Shown one piece after another: positions 55,078-64,000 of a stretch of DNA of 64,000 nt (the first letter of the stretch is position 1; each line of letters opens with the position of its first letter). The stretch is taken from positions 372,001 to 436,000 of the forward strand of contig NW_026570310.1 in the NCBI RefSeq assembly GCF_019649055.1, in the 5' to 3' direction. This DNA is from Paramacrobiotus metropolitanus (taxonomy: Eukaryota; Tardigrada; Eutardigrada; Parachela; Macrobiotidae). Below the pieces are notes generated by a model that was given only the letters and a program-made list of their open reading frames with translations, made no database searches and had not been told where the DNA came from. A program made the position numbers and the translations under genes.

Positions 55078-55922
55078 TTGGAAACGCATCGTTTCTCAGC
55101 GGAAGTTGATCCTCATGCTGTGGGCTATATTGTCAGTCCTGATCAGGAAATCAGTGGTTTTCGTGATGTGACTGAGTTTGGAAGTGTGCACAGTGGTAGT
55201 ACCAGTGCGGGACTCAGTAATTCGGCTGAGATGTTTGATTGCTATCAGGATACAGGTCAGCGCTACAAAATCATCTGCACGACACACGAAGGGATGTTAA
55301 CCACTTTGGGATCCAAGGCGAGTATGCTGATGATGATGAAGACGAGTTTGCATATTGTTCTACTTACCGAATGCAGTACAGAGACCAGCAGCTCTTGCGG
55401 ATGTTCATGTAGAAGTTGAATCGGATAAGAGCTCAGAATTCAAAAAAACAGCGTATGGATTATCGAGATAAATCGCTTCCCAAGCGCGACAAAAAAGTTT
55501 ATATTGTCCTACATCCAAGAATTGGACTGCTCCTTAATGGCAAGTTATATACTGTCCGCATCAAGGAGGAAATGCGCTTTGCCACCCGGCTGAAACTTTA
55601 CGACTCCTACATGGAGTCCAAGTTGGTAACCGCGAAAGATGCTTCGACACCGCCAATTTACGGCTGTGCGAGGCAAATTGCTCCTAGAATACACCATCGC
55701 CAGCGGTTTTTTGAATAAACAACTCCATTTAGACGGAACGTATGTCGTACAGGAAGCAGATTCACTGCGCAAGCTCCGAGCAGACGAAACTATCCTTAAC
55801 TTGATTCAGTTACGACAGGCCATTAGGACTGACGTCCTGGACGCCGGATACGCTCTGGCACGAGTTGAGATTGGCCTCTGGATCCGCCACACTTATACTG
55901 TGAACATGACCAACTATGTGCT

Positions 55923-56076
55923 TGTCGTGTACGTTGCTGTCCTAGCAACTACTGTTTTACTTCATACGTCTTCCTCTTATATTCCTGTCATTCGACCTGC
56001 TGCGCAGTTCCTGTTCACTTCATTAATTATGTAGTATTGATTACCTATTAAAGTATTACTTATACAATACTTCACA
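55923..56076 (+). repeat. Left LTR of the TRIM element
   Basis: 154 bp, TGTCGTG...CTTCACA, one mismatch to the right LTR. Confidence 0.9.
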
Positions 56077-57057
56077 TTGGCGTGAAGAATTCGAATTCAT
56101 GCTTACTAATTTCTCCTACGACTACACTCTACGGTCATAATCTGCCATGGGAGGGATCCGATGCCGATTCCGCATGCACTCGCCTGGCAGACTGCCACCG
56201 TCCCACACCTTTTCGGCAGCGGATGCTCTGCCACCCTTTTCCCCACGATGCTGGTGGATATTATTTACTGCTGGTACCGCCCTGCCAGTACCATAGCGCT
56301 ACCAACGGATATTCGTTCCGTGTAGTTGCCTGAACGTGCACTGCCAAACTGCTCAACGTAATGCCAATCTTCCTTCTGGATGATCTGGATGGAGCGAATT
56401 CTTCGTAACGCCCTGATGACCCTGCAGAGCGCTGTTTCGCACTACACGTCATTTTCGGGAATTTCCATTCAGTTGCTGTTGGTTGTTGTCATGGCCTGCG
56501 TTCACCATTGTTCTATGCAGCGTTTGCTCTGCAATCCAGTAATTCCGTACAGTACGTATCCTTGTTTACCTCCTTCCGAAATCCACAGAGCAACCTGAAC
56601 GCGTTATGTACGAATGTACAGTACGTCCTGTCCTGGAGTACAATACACAGTATCGTACAATGTTACACCGTTATTCGAGCCGACTACGCAATGGTTGAAC
56701 CCTTCGTATGGCGCCTTACACTTTGAATCTGGATAACCTTGCTACTGCGGTTCGTATAGTTTACACCGTATTTCCTGCACTTGGATGATGCGATGAATTT
56801 CAACTCACATGCCAGTTGCCGTTCCAGTTCGGTTGCCTGGATCCGGGATCGTACTCCTACATGCACTTTACAATGCAGTGCAATACTTTAATTTATACGG
56901 ATTAATTCTTATACTTGCTTATACGGTTTCGCTAATACGCTACTTAATTACAAGTGCTTACCTAACTGCTAAATTCTATGCAAGTTCGTTTCTACATCCC
57001 GTACAATTACAATTCCGATACTTAATTCCGTATCACTTTCGATACGTGGGGACGAGG

Positions 57058-57211
57058 TGTCGTGTACGTTGCTGTCCTAGCAACTACTGTTTTACTTCAT
57101 ACGTCTTCCTGTTATATTCCTGTCATTCGACCTGCTGCGCAGTTCCTGTTCACTTCATTAATTATGTAGTATTGATTACCTATTAAAGTATTACTTATAC
57201 AATACTTCACA
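57058..57211 (+). repeat. Right LTR of the TRIM element
   Basis: 154 bp, preceded by a polypurine-like GTGGGGACGAGG and followed by the target duplication GTGCT. Confidence 0.9.
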
Positions 57212-57309
57212 GTGCTGTCGTTCCGTCTTCCACTGCGCGACTTAGTTATACTGGGCGATGTGCTTACTGTTGCCATGAATTTATTTATACATCCTTGTGT
57301 CGAGTAAAA

Positions 57310-59486
57310 GATGAAAGCCTGGATTTCGGTCTGTAATTTTACCTTTTGATTTTACTCCTTTAGCGTTAACTGTGACTGCGCACCCAAATATGATGTAAAT
57401 GTTAATAATTCCACGTTTCTGCTAAAGCGGGGACGAGAAGTTGCAGAAGCAAGATCGGAATCAAATTGGCAATGCTGTTTGTTCGAGCGTTCGAGCCCAT
57501 CTTCGCAAAGCACCAATTTTAAAGAAGAATCGCAATGGTAGCATTACTAGAATATGCAAACATCTTAATTTGGAAATTACAGCGGGGAAGATCTACAATA
57601 CCTTACGGATTCCCAAGAAACTGGAACAGCAGCAACCTTCGGAATCGAAGAAGGTCCTGCTGAGAAATTAACTCGGACCAGGTAGATTTCCGTCTTCTGA
57701 AATTGCCTTTGCACTGTTTGGCAAATGCAGCAGCCTACCTTGCGTTTGAGAGATCCATGCGATATTTACAGCAAACAAAGGTTAAGCAGTTTTTGTGTAT
57801 TTTTGTAGGGTCGGTTTTCAACGACAAAATAGTTCTTTTTGTTTCTCGATGTCCTGCAACGTTTTAGTCCTACCCTCAGCTGGGTCAAAACCGGTTCCGG
57901 ACCAAGAAATAAGGTTACGGCAGTGCAGACTTTCCGCCGCAATGCATTCGGCGCTCCGCAGTGTTTATCATTTGCGCTCACTGGAATTCAAAATCTAGTC
58001 TGCACTTCGGCTTAGCGGGGATTGCGGTTTATGGCGCAAGAACTTCATACTCAGGCTTGTCGAAAAACGTTTTGATCTCATTTACTCCATTTTCCCTTTC
58101 GTGTTCTAGACGAATGCTCTTGGTGCGTGCGCGTCCCAGGGTTCACCTATATGTGAAACACAGTTTCCATTGCCCCAGATTGTACCGAAGCAGATCTTTA
58201 GTCACGAGATTTTCATCGAACCTCCCTTTAGCGCTGATGCGTTGTTAATAAACCCCTATTTGTTCGTCATACATGACCTTTTGGAGTGAAGCCTTCTGTT
58301 CGTTGCCACGCAACTGCTACCCAGTCAATCAGTTTCTAGCCCCGGCATTACAAACAATTCCTTATCAGCAGTTTGGATAAAGCAACAACGCGTTCGACCG
58401 CATCGAAAGCCGTCTTGTTGACATGCCTCCTGGCATGTTGAACATTTTGCAGTAGTTATTAGATTGCGTTTAGGTATTGCGTTTAGTTATTAGACAGTTG
58501 CGTTTTTAGACAATCCTTTGTGCTCACAGAAACCTTTTCTGAGAAGGCACAGCTATTCTTTTTAGTTACAGTATTGAACGCAATAACCATTTAGAAATAT
58601 GATCACTGGTCCTGTTAATGCAAAAGCGCTGCAAGTAACTTTGTCACCGATTGTTTCAGGAAGATGACTTTGCTGCGTAGCTAGCAGAAATGAGAATGTG
58701 GTAACTTAATTTTTTAGCCTGGATCTGTTTTTAGGAGATTATTTGGTTTTCTTTTTGATTATAAGCCATATGACAGGACAAAAAATGCCTGGAGTTGTGT
58801 CAAATCAGAATATATATAAACTTCACTGTTTTTAGCACGGCCAGCGGAATAACTGCATACGCGCTGTGCTTGCTCTATACTGATTTATTTGACTGCGGTC
58901 TACCAATTTTACGCTACAAGCGATTTCGAAAAAACCGTGTGATAAAAATTACCAAATTCCGAAGAGCAATCATTTAAGAGAACTGCTAATTTTCCCGTTT
59001 ATACTTAAAATTTTATTTTATTCCTTTATTTAGCGTTGGTAGGGCTTTGTCAACGCAGATAGGACGAGGGTCACCGTAGTATGTATTTTGTGATTCTGTA
59101 ATAGACCGTTCGTTTGTGTTGGTTGCTGTATGCTAGATATTACGGGATAATTTTCTCAGACGATGTTATCGCGAACCATATGGTTGTGATAAAAGACAGC
59201 GGCTGTTGTTCAGAGCCTGGAAGGGCTCCCTGCGGACCTTTATGCGAGGCGATTTTAGCAAACGTCCATACTCAGAATATCAGTAAGTGTACGATTACAG
59301 GAGAACAATTTGTGAATTACAATCAAAATACCGCGGTGGCGAAGGCGGATTCATGGTTTCTTTAAAAAAAAACAGAATCGTCTTTTAAAAAACCACATTT
59401 TCTCAACCAGTCATGAAGTTTCCGTACGAAACCGAAAGAAAGTAAAAGGGCCTAGGACCACGCAAAAATAGGCAATCATATATGCT
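57310..59486. other. No convincing gene
   Basis: Short frames only. 57441-57671 (plus) has a helical pattern, NGSITRICKHLNLEITAGKI, and 59114-59365 is Cys-rich (CCSEPGRAPCGPLC); both are weak candidates without splice or domain support. Confidence 0.3.
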
Positions 59487-59620
59487 CGCCATCTGGGGAG
59501 GCATTTTGGGAGAGACATCTCGGCGAGCCATCTGGAAAGAGACATTTGGGGAGCTACATCTGGGGAGAAACAATTGGAGAGGAACGTCTGGGTGAAAACG
59601 ACTAGGGAGAGACATCTGGG
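59487..59620 (+). repeat. Degenerate minisatellite of about 20-bp units
   Basis: Variants of GGGGAGAGACATCTGG recur six to seven times. The minus strand is open through it and gives a false repetitive peptide. Confidence 0.65.
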
Positions 59621-60144
59621 CATATCAAGGTGGTTCATTAAACACGGTCCTAGCTCACCCGATTGTATTATCTGAAGTGCTTCGCGAAGGCAGTGGAAGC
59701 AGACCCTGTACGCCCTTGTTTCCAATACTTCTTAAAAGACATCTGTGTTCTAAATATTTCCAATGTCTTCATTTTCTGTGTTTTTATACACGCCCATATA
59801 CCCGTCAGACTAGTGTTCCTTGATGTTGCATTGCTGCATGCATATGGAAGTCAGTGATATAACGTATAAAGGCTAGAAGGCTTCGAAGGCAGGAAACAGG
59901 AAGGTTGGGAGACTGGAAGGTTGAGAGCGGAACGTGGGAGGCTACATTCTTCTGATGGTGGTAGACGCTACCAAGCCTAACCTATTTTTATCCTATACTG
60001 CTTGTATTCATACACCTGTAACATTCGATGTGCGATCGTTGTGTTGTATATTCCGGTAATGCTTAAAATCCGGGTGTAGCCGGAATTAAGCATTCATTAG
60101 TCGCACCAAACCGCAGAACATCGGCGGCTCTCGCTCTCCCATCT
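59621..60144. other. Purine-rich stretch, no gene
   Basis: Around 59870-59950 AGG/AAGG-rich repeats (GGAAGGTTGGGAG, GGAAGGTTGAGAG) occur. Otherwise nothing. Confidence 0.4.
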
Positions 60145-60205
60145 ACTACTTTAACAGCAGCAAAAATGCCAACAAGAACTACTTTAACAGCAGCAAAAAT
60201 GCCAA
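60145..60205 (+). repeat. 28-bp exact direct repeat, 33-bp period
   Basis: ACTACTTTAACAGCAGCAAA... at 60145-60172 is repeated exactly at 60178-60205. Confidence 0.8.
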
Positions 60206-60439
60206 TGATTTCGCGTAGAAATCAAATGTTATGTGATTGAGTTCACGTGCTATTACTTCACTTAGAGTAATTATACGCAAAGTTTAAACAATATTAATTT
60301 TTTTTGTACGAGTATTATGCTTAATAACAGCGGACGCTAATTACATCCCGACTAAACGGACAGATAAATTGATAAAATACATCGTGAAGTGCGATTTTTC
60401 ATTCATCTTATATCATATAGGACAGTTATAAATGTGTTA

Positions 60440-60500
60440 AAGTTATAAATGTGTGAGGATGCCATATAGGCTATATGGCATCCTCACACAATTATAACTT
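60440..60500. repeat. 61-bp near-perfect palindrome
   Basis: 30-base arms (GTGAGGATGCCATATAG and its complement at the core) with one mismatch around a single central base. Its perfection suggests a young foldback insertion or palindromic duplication. Confidence 0.75.
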
Positions 60501-60597
60501 CGCGATAACCCGCAACGGCAAAAATGCGCTCGTGTTACAGTACTAATAGCGAGAAGTGGCTCAATCTGTACACAGTTCGGCTGTAATCGTCAATGTC

Positions 60598-60722
60598 TAA
60601 GCCGCAACACGCAGCAACGAGCCGCAGCCAGTGCTAGGGTCAGGCTAGCACAGGCTGCCGCAGCACGGTTTATAAGCCCTGTTGCGGCAGCCTAACCGAC
60701 CCCTGACGTGTGTTGCGGCTTA
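60598..60722. repeat. Nested foldback, GC-rich
   Basis: Outer arms TAAGCCGCAACACGC (60598-60612) and GTGTGTTGCGGCTTA (60708-60722) pair with one mismatch. Inner arms GGCTGCCGCA (60653-60662) and TGCGGCAGCC (60683-60692) pair perfectly. Further short pairings lie between. It is a distinct 125-bp foldback 100 bases from the previous one. Confidence 0.7.
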
Positions 60723-62598
60723 TAGATTAAGCTGGCGACTGGTCTGTCCATCAGCCACGCTTGCGGTCCAGGGCACCAAATAATGTTGACTGATTTGGAT
60801 TTGCGCAACTTGTTGCGCAATACGATCCTGGTACGGATCGAGCCAGTCCTGTTTTGAATGAATCGTCTGAGCTCTGCGGATTAACCATGTTAATCATTTT
60901 CGAAATTCCTTTGTATGGAAGTTCGCGTTTTCCAAATTTATCCACTTTGTTTACGCAGCTAAAATTTAAACAATATATAGCTGGATACAGACGACAGCAT
61001 GCACCAGTTGCTATGGGTAGCAAATTTTAGTGCCACAGCAAAAGCGGAGTTCGTGGCTTTATTATCATATGCAAAAAAGGCATTGAGTTTGATCTATGCA
61101 GAGAGTTCAGTGCAGATTTTAAGAAACTCGGCTCTAAGTTGGCATTCCAGCAAAGTAATATTCATAATTGTGCCTTGCCAGATAAAGACATACAACTGTG
61201 TCCGAACCACGGCGAACGTTTGGTACGAGTTGTGATCACTGTGGTTCTCCCAGTACACATGTGTCACAAAGCCGGAACATCATTTTAAGCTGCCGAAATG
61301 GTGAGCTGTCTGGATTCTGCAAAATCTTTGCGGACGCGGGACGCTTGATATTTATTGCCCAGGTTCAAGGGTGCGTAGTGAGTAGTCAGAGTCAGAGTTT
61401 GAGCGGTCAGAGTCAGAGCTTGAGCGCGGGCCATTTATGGCCAATTAAATTTTCCAACAATTCCTACTTCTTAGTACGAGTACTCTTCTCCTGTCTACTT
61501 TATCTCACTTAAGGGGAACACAGTAGTTTGACGAAAGATGTTTCACTTACCTGCGCTTTCCACCATGATGATCATAACGCTGTTATTATTCATATCCCCG
61601 GTTAACGAATGCGATAGTACGACTAAAACCAACCCATTCATAAAACCAACCCCGCGGTGCTTATACGGGGCCGAATCCCTTAAAAGGCAAAACGAAAAAA
61701 AAAGCAGGGCATAATAGCAATCAAAAAAGGTGTAAGAAAAACTTCAAATTATGGATTTTGCTATTATCAGTCCCGGAAGAAATGGCAAACGTCTGCGTCT
61801 CGTCAACTTCACTGAGAACCTGCGTCTGCGTCTGCGTCTCGTCAACTTCACTTCACTGGTCAGCCAAAATCGTGCCCGGATGGGAAACATTTGCCCGTTC
61901 CATCCACCTTGTGTGCTATAATGCCCAAAAATTATCCCGTTTGCAATTGGAATTCACGACAGAGTTCGAATTGAATTCAGAAGCAGACATCTTGTAAGCA
62001 AATAAGGACAATCCTTTTCAGTTATTGTATCACCAAGATCCTGGCGGCCAGCAGTTGCAGGTGCTGCATCCGCTCGAGTCAGAGAATATTGATATCACCT
62101 AGAAGGCCCTTTAATCGGCAACTGCATGGATGCCCTATACCCGGTTTGCAAAGAATGGGTCTTACTGTCGTAACATCCTAGGAACATGTGTTCGGCCAGC
62201 GTTTCCAAAACGATTTGATTTTCGCAGAATTTGTGCAACCGTTAACCTTAAAAAGCCGATGAATCCGCTTGATGCATTCTATCTACGGAGATTTCCCAGT
62301 TCATTGAAATGTCTGCCGAAAATTCATTGAAATGTTTTCCGAACACCGAACGGCTTCTGTTCCATGACACGAAAAAGCACGACTTTATATGAAAAGGGGA
62401 CAGCAGGGACGCAATCAATTAGAAAACACTTCAAACGAAAACACAGCCCTTGTGCCATTGGACGTTTTTGTTTCATCAACTGTATCTGACGATGCCCCGT
62501 GTACTATATTCTCAGACACGAAGCAACAAAAAGAAACCAAAAGTACCGTGTTATTTTCTTTTGGAGATTTGTCTTAGGGTAAAAACTAGTCGCAAATC
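60723..62598. other. Weak frames and two small duplications
   Basis: Two 21-bp units GTCAGAGTCAGAG(T/C)TTGAGCG are tandem at 61385-61426. A 23-bp sequence starting GTCTGCGTCTCGTCAAC is at 61791-61813 and 61830-61852. Frames 60999-61235, 61198-61512 and 61758-61997 are open but show no domain. Confidence 0.35.
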
Positions 62599-62870
62599 TG
62601 TTAGGATTTTTATTATGATTACTCATTGTGTATGTGTAACTTATCATCTGATCATATGCACCCAGTATACAGATCCCTAACCGATGATACATACGGGCTA
62701 AGTCATGTGTCAGTGAGTGTGTTTACCGTACAATGTGTGGTACTTAAAGCCCTGTCAGTAACATGTATTCCTTGAACATCGTGTATCAGTCTAGTGAACA
62801 ATACGATGGGAAGTGTGTTGGTTCGTTATAGGATACGTGTAGTCAGAACATTATCCAATATATTCTAACA
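62599..62870 (+). repeat. 5' LTR of the copia element (272 bp)
   Basis: Begins TGTTAG and ends CTAACA, a 6-bp inverted end pair of the TG...CA type, directly before the primer site. The start was chosen by this terminal symmetry; the matching 3' LTR lies outside the window. Confidence 0.6.
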
Positions 62871-62888
62871 TATTATGAGACCTGCTTG
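62871..62888 (+). promoter_or_regulatory. Primer-binding site complementary to tRNA-Met anticodon arm
   Basis: TATTATGAGACC is the complement of GGTCTCATAA(T), the anticodon loop and stem typical of eukaryotic elongator tRNA-Met. Copia-type elements are known to use internal tRNA-Met fragments as primers. It begins directly after the LTR end. Confidence 0.55.
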
Positions 62889-62972
62889 TCTCTAAGCAGG
62901 AAGTTAGTCTTGACCTTTGGTGGCGAAGAATTCGTACAGTGTAGGGATCAGGTGGATCCAGTCCACGGTAGA

Positions 62973-64000
62973 ATGTCTATGAAAGGGATCAAGATAACTG
63001 TGTTGGATGATTCGAATTATGCACGGTGGATAGTGCAGATTGAAGATGGGGTGACGGGTGAGGGCGTTTGGTCCATCGTGGATGGGACGCAAACGATGCC
63101 TCTGGATGTTCCGGAGGATGAGAAGAAGCATGCGCTATACAAGAAGTGGATTGCCGGAGATGGCAAGGCTAGGAGTATTCTCCATGCCACGATTGACGTA
63201 GCAACGTTAAATCAAGTGAGAGACTGCAAGACGTCGAAAGCAATTCTCGACAGGATTAAAGAGCTGCGGGAGCCGAAGACAGCTAGTGATTTGATCACCG
63301 CTATGACAGAGTTTTTCAACGTGAAATGGCAAGAGACAGATGACGTGAATACGTTTATGGCGGCACTGCATGTGCAAGCAGCAAAGATAGATGGGTGCGG
63401 GAAGTCGACGAAGACGAATGATGAGTGGATCATTGCGAAAGCGTTGTCGAGCTTACCTGCGAAGTACGGATCGTTTATCGCATCATGGAATATGATGGCA
63501 GATGCGGATCCTAAGTTGTCGGTGTTCAGAGAGAAGTTGCATTTGGCTTAACAGTCGATTAAAGCACAAGGCGAAAGCGACACGAAGGTTGGTGAGTCAT
63601 ACCATGCCAGAAGCAGCCATTCTATGAGAACGGAGTTTTATGGAAGGTGCAACAAGTGTGGGAAAGTCGGACACAAAGCCGTAGACTGTTGGTCGAAGCC
63701 GATGAATAAAGAGACGACAGCGCGCAGCCATGTACGCCGGTACGCGTTTGACAACACAGCGGAATCGTTGATAGTATCTGCTCTGTATGCTTCCGGTCAA
63801 ATGCCAGGCATTATAGCAGATAGTGGTGCATCGCACCATATCTCAAGCCAGGATCAATGGTCTGCAAGAATGGAGAAGTTGAAAGTCCCATTGGAGTTTA
63901 CCGTGGGAAACAGTAAACGCATACGCGCGACGCATGTTGGAAGCATGAACATCGAAATCTCAACGGACGGCAGGTGTTGGAGACCAATGGTGTGGGAAGA
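62973..64000 (+). CDS. Copia gag-pol polyprotein, partial, one in-frame TAA
   Basis: ATG at 62973 (the frame is open from 62886). The gag part has LDDSNYARWIVQIEDGVTGEG near the start, W-x-V/I-DGT, and the UBN2-type helical region with DRIKELREPKTASDLI and MTEFFNVKWQETDDVN. A TAA at 63549-63551 interrupts the frame, which otherwise continues through the zinc knuckle CNKCGKVGHKAVDC and the protease active site ADSGASHHI to the window end. Gag forms particles; the protease matures the polyprotein. Integrase and reverse transcriptase should follow beyond 64000. The stop may be a nonsense mutation, or a recoded gag-pol boundary, though its position upstream of the knuckle argues for mutation. Confidence 0.8.

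Larger units (their letters stand above)
55923..57211 (+). mobile_element. Complete TRIM-type LTR element, target duplication GTGCT
   Basis: Two 154-bp direct repeats (55923-56076 and 57058-57211) start with TG and end with CA and differ at one base. GTGCT directly precedes the left copy (55918-55922) and directly follows the right one (57212-57216), a 5-bp target-site duplication. The 981-bp interior has no gag or pol. A purine-rich GGGGACGAGG lies before the right LTR and TTGGCGTGAAG follows the left LTR as primer-site candidate. The small size and lack of genes define a terminal-repeat retrotransposon in miniature, moved by another element's enzymes. The near-identical LTRs imply a recent insertion. 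Confidence 0.9.
55078..57309 (+). pseudogene. Unknown gene, frameshifted and split by a TRIM insertion
   Basis: The reading passes through three blocks: 55078 to about 55290 (MFDCYQDTGQRYKIICTTHE), about 55287-55640 in another frame with a TAG at 55410-55412 (ADDDEDEFAYCSTYR before it, KKVYIVLHPRIGLLLNGKLY after it), and about 55640-55922 (FTAVRGKLLLEYTIASGFL, LRQAIRTDVLDAGYALARVE). The third block is cut at 55922 by the LTR element. If the element and one target copy are ignored, the frame goes on after 57216 to a TAA near 57309, showing that the insertion hit this gene. A later part has a hydrophobic stretch. I do not recognise the protein. Confidence 0.5.
62599..64000 (+). mobile_element. 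Ty1/copia retrotransposon, 5' part
   Basis: A 5' LTR, an anticodon-type primer site, gag, CCHC knuckle and protease follow in the right order for Ty1/copia, and the element leaves the window at 64000. Apart from one TAA the frame is open, so it is much younger than the gypsy copy. Confidence 0.85.

Noticed and set aside
59403-59725. Minus-strand frames rich in MSLP/PxMS repeats
   Set aside because: They mirror the 20-bp minisatellite at 59487-59620 and show no conserved domain.

Overview
The window looks like nuclear DNA of a small-genome invertebrate animal, possibly a tardigrade or another small ecdysozoan (low-confidence guess). Reasons: short GT-AG introns, AATAAA signals, several classes of eukaryotic transposable element, and a Polinton/adintovirus-type relic. 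No bacterial operon logic and no CRISPR are visible. All identifications were made by reading translations and motifs by eye, without database searches.

Layout. (1) 1-10.4 kb is a compact gene island. It has a partial gene at the left edge, a frameshifted relative, a small coiled-coil gene, a tandem array of eight tRNA-like units with Pol III A/B boxes (3.29-5.07 kb), a two-exon minus-strand gene with two winged-helix-like segments, a two-exon basic/acidic nuclear-type gene with an in-frame TAG, and an RGG/Q-rich gene with a TATA box. Three of these proteins may belong to one unnamed family. (2) 11.5-14.6 kb is a decayed Polinton/adintovirus relic: RING protein, packaging ATPase, pX-like protein, repeat-rich core protein and retroviral-type integrase. 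(3) 14.6-24.3 kb holds weak exons and open frames, two copies of a 27-nt transposon-end-like sequence, and an array of short palindromes. (4) 24.3-30.4 kb, minus strand, is a decayed Ty3/gypsy element whose integrase runs in frame into a glycoprotein-like (env) region. (5) 30.4-37.9 kb holds degenerate exons and a 3-unit tandem repeat. (6) 37.9-40.7 kb is a six-exon gene with intact frame for a Mutator-like (MULE-type) DDE transposase; its second intron carries a 69-bp minisatellite. (7) 40.7-62.6 kb is mostly non-coding, with several strong foldbacks, a truncated BTB gene, and a complete young TRIM element (154-bp LTRs, 5-bp target duplication) inserted in a decayed unknown gene. (8) From 62.6 kb a Ty1/copia element with LTR, half-tRNA primer site and gag-pol runs off the right edge.

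How parts may work together: in the left island, basic, nuclear-signal-bearing and RNA-binding-type proteins surround a multi-unit Pol III-type RNA array. The protein set is unfamiliar to me, and the combination resembles in outline the tRNA-like RNA clusters of some large DNA viruses, so this is my main candidate for something undescribed. The rest is a transposon-rich region in different stages of decay.
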